Shown in pieces: positions 1-5,605 of a DNA stretch of 6,174 nt (positions are counted from its first letter, which is position 1; every line of letters begins with the position of its first letter). The DNA is from an uncultured Clostridia bacterium. GTDB taxonomy: Bacteria > Bacillota > Clostridia > Oscillospirales > Acutalibacteraceae. The translations under genes were made by a program, and so were the position numbers. The stretch lies in the NCBI GenBank assembly GCA_946410005.1, contig CAMJYS010000047.1:1-6174 (forward strand), written 5' to 3'. The notes below the pieces were generated by a model. The model saw only the letters and a list, made by a program, of their open reading frames with translations. It searched no databases and was not told where the DNA came from.

Positions 1-45
1 CCACCGAGATCTACACTCTTTCCCTACACGACGCTCTTCCGATCT
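1..45 (+). other. Residual Illumina sequencing adapter (not genomic)
   Basis: All 45 bases match, from memory, the 3' part of the Illumina TruSeq universal adapter / P5 read-1 primer, ending in the diagnostic GCTCTTCCGATCT. Base composition changes abruptly at position 46. The adapter survived trimming and was assembled onto the contig end, so it should be removed, and position 46 is the first possible genomic base. This also means the contig truly ends here: whatever gene is cut at position 46 is truncated by the assembly, not by biology. Confidence 0.97.
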
Positions 46-86
46 ACATGGTTCACAACCATTCGTCGTATAGCACCCACCCGGTT
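46..86 (-). ncRNA. ffs: Signal recognition particle RNA (4.5S/scRNA), 5' part only
   Basis: Read on the minus strand, this segment is about 50% GC in a very AT-rich context. It ends in GTTGTGAACCATGT, which I recognise as the sequence immediately before the universal CAGGTCC/GGAAGGAAGCAGC core of bacterial SRP RNA. The preceding GGTGGGTGCTATACGACG fits the 5' strand of the rod. About 40-45 nt precede CAGGTCC in small bacterial SRP RNAs, which matches the distance from here back to the predicted transcription start near 83-86. SRP RNA binds Ffh and targets nascent membrane proteins to the translocon. The core and the whole 3' strand are missing because the adapter begins at the next base. The 5' end is inferred from the promoter. 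The identification is by recall of the motif, not by a covariance search. Confidence 0.72.
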
Positions 87-90
87 GCAT

Positions 91-120
91 ATTAAATCAC
101 ATTTTCTTGATTATTATCAA
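91..120 (-). promoter_or_regulatory. Proximal promoter for the SRP RNA
   Basis: On the minus strand, TTGATA (plus coordinates 115-120) is followed after 18 nt by TTTAAT (91-96). The -10 is preceded by TGA, which makes an extended -10. Initiation would fall about 7 nt downstream, around 83-86, which agrees with the expected 5' end of a small SRP RNA. Each hexamer has one mismatch from the sigma-A consensus. Confidence 0.55.
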
Positions 121-135
121 CCGTAGCTTTAAAAT
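107..135 (+). promoter_or_regulatory. Probable promoter of the repair operon
   Basis: TTGATT (107-112), 17 nt, then TAAAAT (130-135) gives a plausible sigma-A promoter. The start would be near 142 and the leader about 45 nt, ahead of the AAAGGAGA ribosome binding site at 173-180. Its -35 overlaps the -35 of the leftward promoter, producing the TTGAT/ATCAA inverted repeat at 107-120. Confidence 0.5.
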
Positions 136-136
136 T

Positions 137-165
137 ATTATACAAGATACATTTTTAAAAATCAA
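137..165 (-). promoter_or_regulatory. Distal leftward promoter
   Basis: On the minus strand, TTGATT (plus coordinates 160-165) is followed after exactly 17 nt by a perfect TATAAT (137-142). Transcription would start near 130 and run leftward through the proximal promoter into the SRP RNA, making a precursor with a 5' extension of about 45 nt. This is the best consensus -10 in the spacer, but use of both promoters is inference. Confidence 0.45.
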
Positions 166-186
166 GTCTTTTAAAGGAGATAAAAA

Positions 187-1326
187 TTGAAAATTAAAAT
201 TGCGCACACCGCCGACATTCACATTGGTTTCAAAGAGAAAAAACAAAACCGAAATTTTGAACTTAAACAACATGAATTAAAAAACACTTTTTTTAAAATA
301 TTAGATACGTGTAAAAATCAAAACATTGATTTTTTATTAATATCCGGAGATCTATTTAATGATGTAAATATTTCCTATATTGATCTTAATGAAATAAAAA
401 CCGCTATTTCCGAATGTGAATTTAACGTAATAATATCTCCCGGAAATCATGACCCGTTCACAACAGATTCACCATATAACTCCAAATGGCCTGCAAATGT
501 TTTTATTTTTTCTAAAAATACTATCGATTTTTTTGAATTTAAAGAAAAAAATGTAAGAATTTATGGTGCCGCATTTAACGATTTATATGAAAAAGAAAAT
601 ATTTTAAACTCTGAAATTAATATTGATGAAAATTTTATAAACATTTGCTCTCTGCATGCAGATTTAATTCAAAACTCTCAAAACGCACAAAGTATTTATC
701 GACCTATAACCTGCGCTGACATAGAAAGAAGCAAAATGGATTATCTCGCTTTGGGTCACATACACAAAAGAACTTCAATTTTAAAGGTGGGACATACATT
801 TTATTCATATTGCGGATGCCCTGAGGGGATGGGCTTTGATGAACTCGGTGAAAAAGGATTTTATATCGGAGAAATTTCTAAAAATTACTGTGATTTAAAG
901 TTTCAAAAAATTTGCGAAAGAACTTACGAAAAAGTTTTGATAGATATTTCCGAAATAAGTTCAGATATAGAATTAAAAAATTTTATTATTAAAAAAATAC
1001 ATGAAAAATATCAAGATAATTATGAAAAAAATTATTATAGCATAACATTGACCGGTTTATGCGACAAAGACTTTTTTGTCGATATTACTAAATTAGAATT
1101 CTCGCTAAAAGATATTCTATTTTTCGTGAAAATAAAAGACGAAACAGTACCGTCCATAGATTTAGAAAAATTAAAATATCAAAATGATATAAAAAGTACA
1201 TTTATAAAAAAAATAATGTGTTCTATAAACAATACTGCAAACCTAAAGAAAAAATCATTACTCGAAAAAGCTTTGAAAATCGGATTAATGTCTTTCGAAA
1301 AGGAAGTTTTATACAATGAAGATTAA
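187..1326 (+). CDS. Mre11/SbcD-type DNA repair nuclease (YhaO-like)
   Basis: This is a cytoplasmic metallophosphoesterase of 379 residues, predicted to act as the nuclease partner of the ATPase encoded next. All metal-binding motifs of the Mre11/SbcD class are present in order: D10-I-H12, G54-D55-x3-D59, G86-N-H88-D89, H157 in SLHAD, and G190-H-I-H193. The active site therefore looks intact, with two Mn/Mg ions expected. The region after about residue 230 is poorly conserved and probably forms the capping and partner-binding part. YhaO of Bacillus is roughly 400 residues, so the length is normal. The start is TTG at 187: AGGAGA ends 6 nt upstream and the protein then opens with the typical KIxHTADxHxG. 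The stop lies 11 nt inside the next gene, which implies translational coupling. SbcD is the main alternative name, but the partner is YhaN-like. Confidence 0.9.
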   Translation: MKIKIAHTADIHIGFKEKKQNRNFELKQHELKNTFFKILDTCKNQNIDFLLISGDLFNDVNISYIDLNEIKTAISECEFNVIISPGNHDPFTTDSPYNSKWPANVFIFSKNTIDFFEFKEKNVRIYGAAFNDLYEKENILNSEINIDENFINICSLHADLIQNSQNAQSIYRPITCADIERSKMDYLALGHIHKRTSILKVGHTFYSYCGCPEGMGFDELGEKGFYIGEISKNYCDLKFQKICERTYEKVLIDISEISSDIELKNFIIKKIHEKYQDNYEKNYYSITLTGLCDKDFFVDITKLEFSLKDILFFVKIKDETVPSIDLEKLKYQNDIKSTFIKKIMCSINNTANLKKKSLLEKALKIGLMSFEKEVLYNED

Positions 1327-3901
1327 AAATATCCACATAGATAATTTTGGAAAATTTGAAAATTTTAATATAGATTTTAAAGATGATATTCAAATAATTT
1401 ACGGAGAAAACGAAGCAGGAAAATCAACATTGATGGATTTCATAAAACTTATGTTTTACAGAAAAGAGGGATATGAAAAAGCCTCGGCAAAAGACAAAGA
1501 AATAAGAGAGAAATATTATCCCAGGTCAAAAAAAGAAATGAAAGGCTCAATAGAATTTGAAAGTCATGGTACATTATTTAAAATATACAAAGAAATCGAT
1601 TCAAAAAGCCATTCAAAAGATAATATCTTATTTAAAAATTTATCCACCGGCGAACAAATAAAGCTTGGCAAAAAGGAAGAAGTTGGCGAATATATTTTTG
1701 GGATTGACGCCAAAAGTTTTGAAAAAAGCAGTTTTGTAAAAACATTAGGGAAAATCGAAGTGCCTAAAGATAAAGGAGATATTTCGGATAAAATAATTGC
1801 AAGCTTATCCGAAACAGATGACGAAAACATTTCTAAAGATGCTGCTTTAAAAAGAATTAAAGCTGCTATAGATGATATAAAACCAAGTAAAAAGAAAAGC
1901 GGAAAAATTTTAAATGTCGAAAATGAAATATCAGAAATTAAATCCAAAATAAATGAAATTAACAATATCAAAAAAACAAGCAGTGAATTAAAAAAAGAAC
2001 TTGATAAAATAAACACTCTCAAAAATCAAAAAATCGAAACCGAAAAAGAATTAGAACTACTACGAAAAAATATTAATTTTTTTAAAATTAAAGATATTAT
2101 AAAAACAAATGAAATTATAGATAAAAAATCACTTGAACTTAATATTCCTCTCGAAAACGCTCACGATGTAATAGAAAATCTTACATCAAAAAAACAAGAA
2201 CTCGATAAATGTTTAGCTAAAAAATCAGAGTTGGAAAATATAAATAATTTAGTTACAGATGAATCGGAAATAGTTTCTGATGAAGATATAGATAAATTAG
2301 ATAATCTTTTAAAAGAAAAATACTCACTTGAAAATAAAATACATATTTTAAATGAAGTTTTACAAAATCATATCTTATCTAAAAATCCGGATTTTAATGC
2401 ACTAAAAAATTCAGAAATTTTAGATTTAGATATAGTGGAAAAAATAGAAAAAAATTACAAATCTCATAAAAATGTTTCTGACAAAATTCAAAATCTAAAA
2501 AATGATATTCAATCCGAAAAAGAAAGCTTTAAAAATGAAATTGAAAAATCAAAAAATGAAGCTTTCAATAAAAACACAGAATTCAAAAAAATTCTTATGT
2601 CTACATCAATATTCTTAGGAATTGGGCTCATACTGAGTTTTTGCTTATCTGTTTTTTTCGGAAATATTTTTCTGATTTCAGGAATATTTTTGACTTTAAT
2701 GACTTCATGTATCGCTATTTTATTTTTTAAATTCAAAAAATCAAATGATATTCAAAATTCGGAGATGGATTTAAAATCAAAACTTGAAAATAAGCTAAAC
2801 GAATTAAGCAATCAAATTGAAAAATATTATTTTGAAGCAAAAAATAATTTTGATGACACCAAATTTATAATCGAAAATGAAATTAATCATATAAGAAACA
2901 GTATAAAAAGCATAAGTAGTAAAATATCTATAAATTTAAAAGAGAAAAAATGCAGTTCGGTGCAAAATTTTTACAAATCTCACGCCAAATTTAAAAGTGC
3001 ATATCAGATAAAAAATTCCTTAAAAATTATAGAAAATAAAACAGAAAAAATATCAAAAGAAATAATTTCGACAATTCAAGAATTCAAACCCGTACAAGAT
3101 TTAAATTCAGCCGTCAAAACTCTGAATTTTGTTTCAAATTTGTTAATTGAAATTAATAATTTAAAAAATCAAAATGCCATTAAATTGAATTCTTTAGGTA
3201 TACCTGAAAATTTATCTACGCAAGAATTGCAAAACTACATAAGTAAGCCGGAAAATTTAAATATACAATCGTTGAATGAAATAACATCAAAAATCCAAAT
3301 AAAAGAAAAACAGTTACAACAACTACAAAAATTAAATTTGGACGAAAAATATATTGAAATCAAAAAAAATATAAAGACTCCTAATGTATCCAAAGAGCAT
3401 CTCAAAAAAGAACTGGAAAAAAAAGAGTCCGAACTGTCAAATTTAAATGATTATCTAGAAAGTTTAAACCTGGCCGCTAAAAATATTGAAGACGCTTACG
3501 ATGAATTAAGACGTAATTTCAGCCCTAAACTAAACGAAAAAGCATCAAAAATTTTTAGTAAATTAACATCAGGAAAATATAATAAAGTAAGCATTGAAAA
3601 AAATTATAATATACTAATAAATAGCAATAATTGGGAGTATGACCACAAAAATTTCAGTACCGGAACTATTGACCAAGCTTATTTTGCGTTGCGCTTAGCC
3701 ATTTCAGAACTGATTTCAGGAAAAACAAATATTCCTATTATTTTGGATGATATTTTTGCGAGATACGACGACAAACGAACTGAAAATTCAATTGAACTTT
3801 TGAAAAATTATTCAAAAAACAGGCAAGTAATTATCTTTACTTGCCATAAAAGTATGCTGGACATAGCTAAGCTTAAAAATATTTTTATTATCAAGATTTA
3901 A
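1316..3901 (+). CDS. Rad50/SbcC-like SMC-type ATPase with membrane hairpin (YhaN/SbcE-like)
   Basis: This 861-residue ATPase presumably works with the upstream nuclease in recognising or processing DNA ends. The N-terminal half-head opens with the RecF/SMC-like IxIDNFGKFENF and has Walker A G30-ENEAGKS-T38. Two long Lys/Glu/Asn/Ile-rich coiled-coil stretches follow (about 195-425 and 480-725). Between them, residues 427-448 and 451-471 are two hydrophobic helices joined by a Gly-Asn turn. No CxxC zinc hook is present. The C-terminal half-head has an ABC signature-like STGTIDQ (781-787), Walker B IIIL-type 806-812 ending DD, D-loop residues 817-819 and switch His844. AAAAGGAAG at 1298-1306 lies 9 nt before the ATG. 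B. subtilis YhaN has been named SbcE and linked to double-strand break repair. Whether the hairpin is really inserted in the membrane is inference. The 3' end overlaps the convergent regulator by 11 nt. Confidence 0.87.
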   Translation: MKIKNIHIDNFGKFENFNIDFKDDIQIIYGENEAGKSTLMDFIKLMFYRKEGYEKASAKDKEIREKYYPRSKKEMKGSIEFESHGTLFKIYKEIDSKSHSKDNILFKNLSTGEQIKLGKKEEVGEYIFGIDAKSFEKSSFVKTLGKIEVPKDKGDISDKIIASLSETDDENISKDAALKRIKAAIDDIKPSKKKSGKILNVENEISEIKSKINEINNIKKTSSELKKELDKINTLKNQKIETEKELELLRKNINFFKIKDIIKTNEIIDKKSLELNIPLENAHDVIENLTSKKQELDKCLAKKSELENINNLVTDESEIVSDEDIDKLDNLLKEKYSLENKIHILNEVLQNHILSKNPDFNALKNSEILDLDIVEKIEKNYKSHKNVSDKIQNLKNDIQSEKESFKNEIEKSKNEAFNKNTEFKKILMSTSIFLGIGLILSFCLSVFFGNIFLISGIFLTLMTSCIAILFFKFKKSNDIQNSEMDLKSKLENKLNELSNQIEKYYFEAKNNFDDTKFIIENEINHIRNSIKSISSKISINLKEKKCSSVQNFYKSHAKFKSAYQIKNSLKIIENKTEKISKEIISTIQEFKPVQDLNSAVKTLNFVSNLLIEINNLKNQNAIKLNSLGIPENLSTQELQNYISKPENLNIQSLNEITSKIQIKEKQLQQLQKLNLDEKYIEIKKNIKTPNVSKEHLKKELEKKESELSNLNDYLESLNLAAKNIEDAYDELRRNFSPKLNEKASKIFSKLTSGKYNKVSIEKNYNILINSNNWEYDHKNFSTGTIDQAYFALRLAISELISGKTNIPIILDDIFARYDDKRTENSIELLKNYSKNRQVIIFTCHKSMLDIAKLKNIFIIKI

Positions 3902-4181
3902 TTTGCTTATCTTTCAAACATTTAACTATTTCATGAACGGCTACGATTTCTCTCTCGGAAAGACCCGAAACATTGATTGTGCTTGTCTTTGATATACCTA
4001 ACAAAAAATCTGAGGAGACATCAAAAAATTCTGATAAAAGAACAATATATTGTGTAGATGGAACAGAAATACCCATCTCCCATGCATTAACACACGAACG
4101 TGTAACTCCTAATTTTTTTGCAATGTCAGATTGGGTTAAATTTCCATTTATTCGTAATTCCTTTATTTTTTCAGCTATCAT
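3891..4181 (-). CDS. XRE-family helix-turn-helix transcriptional regulator
   Basis: This 96-residue DNA-binding protein has the Cro/CI-type fold at residues 4-62: IKELRxxxxLTQSDIAKKLGV, then the recognition helix TRSCVNAWE (27-35) and the usual PSTxYIVLLSEFFDVSSDFLLG ending. The tail (66-96) is a short charged helix that may mediate dimerisation. There is no sensor or peptidase domain. I chose the ATG at 4181 over an in-frame TTG 15 nt upstream because the G-run at 4189-4194 lies 7 nt before the ATG and could serve as a weak ribosome binding site; the family also starts at about this point. It is divergent from the DUF4352 membrane protein, with TGATA/TATCA inverted repeats between them, so autoregulation and control of that gene are likely. 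Its stop lies inside the ATPase gene on the other strand. Confidence 0.88.
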   Translation of the reverse strand: MIAEKIKELRINGNLTQSDIAKKLGVTRSCVNAWEMGISVPSTQYIVLLSEFFDVSSDFLLGISKTSTINVSGLSEREIVAVHEIVKCLKDKQIKS

Positions 4182-4202
4182 AAACAATCCCCCCAATTCG
4201 AT

Positions 4203-4208
4203 TTTATA
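4203..4208 (-). promoter_or_regulatory. Possible -10 of the XRE regulator gene
   Basis: TATAAA on the minus strand would place the start near 4196 with a very short leader that just includes the G-rich ribosome binding site. No convincing -35 is found 16-18 nt upstream. That position falls inside the 4214-4237 inverted repeat, so bound regulator would block it. Weak support. Confidence 0.3.
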
Positions 4209-4213
4209 TCGTC

Positions 4214-4242
4214 AAAATGATATTTCATTATCATTTTTGATA
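4214..4242. promoter_or_regulatory. Candidate operator array (TGATA/TATCA half-sites)
   Basis: AAAATGATA (4214-4222) and its exact inverse TATCATTTT (4229-4237) form a perfect 9-bp inverted repeat with a 6-nt centre. The right arm also pairs with TGATA at 4238-4242 across TTTT, giving a second overlapping dyad, so three alternating half-sites are present. The array lies between the regulator's start and the -35 of the divergent gene (4250-4255), the usual place for an XRE autorepressor site. Binding by this regulator is inference. Confidence 0.55.
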
Positions 4243-4249
4243 TTTTTAT

Positions 4250-4278
4250 TTGACATAAAATATTATTTGTTGTACAAT
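4250..4278 (+). promoter_or_regulatory. Strong sigma-A promoter of the DUF4352 membrane protein gene
   Basis: A perfect TTGACA (4250-4255), a 17-nt spacer and TACAAT (4273-4278) give a near-consensus vegetative promoter. The transcript should start at about 4284-4286. The candidate operator ends 8 nt upstream of the -35. Such a strong promoter beside an operator suggests the gene is held down by the regulator and highly expressed when released. Confidence 0.8.
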
Positions 4279-4284
4279 AATAAA

Positions 4285-4318
4285 AAATACATTATTTTAA
4301 ATCAAAAATTATGTATTT
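4285..4318 (+). promoter_or_regulatory. AU-only hairpin at the 5' end of the mRNA leader
   Basis: AAATACAT (4285-4292) pairs with ATGTATTT (4311-4318). After one U-U mismatch, ATTTT (4294-4298) pairs with AAAAT (4305-4309), leaving a 6-nt loop. The first base coincides with the predicted transcription start, and the last is 10 nt before AGGAGG (4329-4334). It could protect the 5' end, or it could be a second DNA dyad for a regulator. The symmetry is seen directly; the role is unknown. Confidence 0.5.
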
Positions 4319-4342
4319 AAAATATTTTAGGAGGTATGTTTT

Positions 4343-5125
4343 ATGGGTAATAATCAATTAGACACAGGAGTAAAAAAAGGAGGAAATAATACGACGGGTA
4401 TAATGTCGCTTGTAATTTCTATAATCGCAGTAGTAGGTTGTTGGATACCTGGATTAAATATTATATCTATGTTTTTGGCAGTTATATCAGGAATTATTGC
4501 TGTTATTTCCTTAATTAGTGCTTTTAGAAACAAATCGAGTTCAAAATCATTATCAATATCCGGTATTATAATAAGCTTATTTTCTATATTTCTTGGTTCA
4601 AGTATGAATAATCACATATTTGGTTCATCGTCGTCTTCAACATCTTCAACATCGTCAAGTTCAAACACATCATCGACTTCCGAATCTTCTGAAAATAATA
4701 ATTCAAACTCATCAGCAAGCAAAGAAGTAGAGAAATCCCAATACGCAGTGGGCGATGTTATAAAATTCGATGATAAAGAAGTAACTATAACAAATGTTAA
4801 AAGAAACTATAGTACAGGCAACGAATTTTCAAAACCTAAATCCGGAAATGAATTTATAAAAGTTTCCGTAAAAATAGATAACAAATCAAAAGATACAGTT
4901 TCTGTAAATACATTTGATTTTAAAGTTCAGGATAGCAACGGTGTAATAGATGATTGTGCTGCACCGACATATTCGTTAGATGATGGATTAGAAAGTTCTC
5001 AACTTGCTTCAGAAGGTTCAAAAACAGGTTCTATGATATTTGAAGTCCCAAAAAATGACTCAAATTTAATATTAATCTATCAACCAAGTTTCTTATCCAA
5101 CAAAAAAATCGAAATAAAATTATAA
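4343..5125 (+). CDS. Membrane-anchored DUF4352 protein with serine-rich stalk
   Basis: This protein has 260 residues and unknown function. The N-terminus is short and cytoplasmic. Three hydrophobic helices follow (about 19-36, 38-61 and 72-88), of the DUF4190-like type. The basic RNKSSSK segment (62-68) between helices two and three should be cytoplasmic, which puts everything after helix three outside. Residues 95-126 are almost all Ser, Thr and Asn: a flexible stalk. Residues 133-258 match the DUF4352 / telokin-like immunoglobulin fold (YAVGDVIKFDDKEVTITNVK, then GNEFIKVSVKIDN and FDFKVQDSNG). Known members are extracellular lipoproteins or membrane proteins, several associated with stress or secretion, but no activity is established. 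AGGAGGT at 4329-4335 sits 7 nt before the ATG. It is expressed alone, divergently from the XRE regulator, and closed by the terminator at 5174-5212. The family call is firm; the function is not. Confidence 0.85.
   Translation: MGNNQLDTGVKKGGNNTTGIMSLVISIIAVVGCWIPGLNIISMFLAVISGIIAVISLISAFRNKSSSKSLSISGIIISLFSIFLGSSMNNHIFGSSSSSTSSTSSSSNTSSTSESSENNNSNSSASKEVEKSQYAVGDVIKFDDKEVTITNVKRNYSTGNEFSKPKSGNEFIKVSVKIDNKSKDTVSVNTFDFKVQDSNGVIDDCAAPTYSLDDGLESSQLASEGSKTGSMIFEVPKNDSNLILIYQPSFLSNKKIEIKL
4634..4669 (+). repeat. Low-complexity serine-codon tract in the stalk
   Basis: The stalk is encoded mainly by TCA/TCG/TCT/ACA codons. A 9-bp unit, TCTTCAACA, is repeated twice in tandem at 4634-4651 (Ser-Ser-Thr twice), followed by degenerate copies. 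Stalk length could vary between strains through slippage, without changing frame because the unit is a multiple of three. Confidence 0.6.
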
Positions 5126-5134
5126 AAAATAATA

Positions 5135-5163
5135 CACCAATCACATATAAAAAGTGGTTGATG
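5135..5163. other. Imperfect hairpin downstream of the DUF4352 gene
   Basis: CACCAATCAC (5135-5144) pairs with GTGGTTGATG (5154-5163), with one mismatch and one G-U pair. It lacks a following T-run, so it is not a terminator by itself. It could stabilise the 3' end of the transcript or act with the adjacent terminator. Confidence 0.35.
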
Positions 5164-5173
5164 TAAAAATTTC

Positions 5174-5212
5174 CCCCGACTCTTGAAATTCAAAAGTCGG
5201 GGTTATTTTTTC
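5174..5212 (+). terminator. Intrinsic terminator, probably bidirectional
   Basis: CCCCGACT (5174-5181) pairs with AGTCGGGG (5195-5202). The stem continues through TTG/CAA past a single C-A mismatch to an AAATT loop. On the plus strand it is followed by TTATTTTTTC, ending the DUF4352 transcript. On the minus strand the same stem is followed by GGAAATTTTT, and the HPr-like gene stops just before it at 5221, so it probably ends that transcript too. Confidence 0.88.
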
Positions 5213-5220
5213 GCTATTAT

Positions 5221-5502
5221 TTATTTTCCGTAAACCTGATCGGAAGAAAATCCGGATTCCACTAACTTTACAAGTTGCTCAACTGCAACCTCTTCATCTA
5301 TTCCGTCCGCTATTATTTTAATACCGGTATTACCACCGACACCTAATGACAACACGCCTAAAAGACTTTTTGCGTTTACACGTCTTTCATCTTTTTCCAC
5401 CCATATTGTAGACTTAAATTCATTTGCTTTTTGGATAAAATAAGTTGCCGGACGTGCATAAAGTCCTACCTCGTTTTGAACCAATACTTCTTTGACATAC
5501 AT
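5221..5502 (-). CDS. HPr-family protein with Tyr at the phospho-histidine position (Crh-like)
   Basis: This small cytoplasmic protein has 93 residues, slightly longer than the usual 85-89, with the HPr fold throughout. The active-site motif GLHARPA reads GLYARPA: codon 15 is TAT (plus coordinates 5458-5460), so PTS phosphorylation by Enzyme I at His15 should be impossible. Arg17 is kept, and the regulatory site NAKS46LLGVLSLGV is intact, so HPr kinase/phosphorylase could still act on Ser46. Bacillus Crh shows the same logic, with Gln15 plus Ser46, and serves as a CcpA co-repressor and regulator rather than a sugar phosphocarrier. I infer a similar regulatory role. AAGGAG lies 8 nt before the ATG, and the gene has its own promoter at 5578-5605. 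No PTS, ccpA, hprK or whiA gene is visible nearby. An automatic pipeline would probably call it HPr/ptsH. Confidence 0.88.
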   Translation of the reverse strand: MYVKEVLVQNEVGLYARPATYFIQKANEFKSTIWVEKDERRVNAKSLLGVLSLGVGGNTGIKIIADGIDEEVAVEQLVKLVESGFSSDQVYGK

Positions 5503-5527
5503 ATCAATCTCTCCTTAGTAATAAAAA

Positions 5528-5557
5528 TGTAGATTTATAATTCCTATAATATCCACA
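5528..5557 (-). promoter_or_regulatory. Possible leader hairpin of the HPr-like gene
   Basis: In the leader of about 68 nt, TGTGGAT (plus coordinates 5551-5557) can pair with ATCTACA (5528-5534) using one G-U pair. Some inner A-T pairing is possible, and the hairpin ends 12 nt before the ribosome binding site. The stem is weak and may be coincidental; no known riboswitch class is recognised. Confidence 0.25.
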
Positions 5558-5577
5558 AAAATCCACCGTTTTTTTAT

Positions 5578-5605
5578 ATTATATCACAAAACCTATTTTA
5601 GTCAA
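5578..5605 (-). promoter_or_regulatory. Promoter of the HPr-like gene
   Basis: On the minus strand, TTGACT (plus coordinates 5600-5605) is followed after 16 nt by a perfect TATAAT (5578-5583), itself preceded by TGA, an extended -10. Initiation would be near 5571. The gene can therefore be expressed independently of trmD. No cre-like operator was recognised around it. Confidence 0.75.

Noticed and set aside
48..62. ATGGTT/AACCAT hairpin as a tRNA T-arm
   Set aside because: The loop lacks the TTCRANY pattern and no acceptor stem or other arms are present; the symmetry belongs to the SRP-like sequence.
46..90. Small minus-strand ORF start MQPGGCYTTNGCEPC running into the contig end, resembling a Cys-rich peptide
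   Set aside because: There is no ribosome binding site before the ATG, and the sequence fits the SRP RNA 5' strand far better.
107..120. TTGAT-TATT-ATCAA inverted repeat as an operator
   Set aside because: The two arms are accounted for by the opposing -35 boxes of divergent promoters.
1564..2022. Minus-strand ORF of about 152 codons inside the ATPase gene
   Set aside because: It is antisense to conserved ATPase and coiled-coil coding sequence, has no recognisable domain, and its hydrophobic content is what antisense of Lys/Glu-rich codons gives.
2509..2736. Minus-strand ORF opposite the membrane hairpin
   Set aside because: Shadow of the ATPase coding frame with no ribosome binding site.
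1316..3901. Zinc-hook CxxC motif in the Rad50-like ATPase
   Set aside because: The few cysteines are isolated; none are spaced as CxxC at the coiled-coil apex.
4182..4196. Upstream TTG start for the XRE regulator
   Set aside because: It would place the G-rich ribosome binding site inside the coding sequence and add five residues not typical of the family.
3973..4320. Plus-strand ORF across the XRE gene and the divergent spacer
   Set aside because: It is antisense to a clear helix-turn-helix gene and runs through the promoter, operator and leader hairpin.
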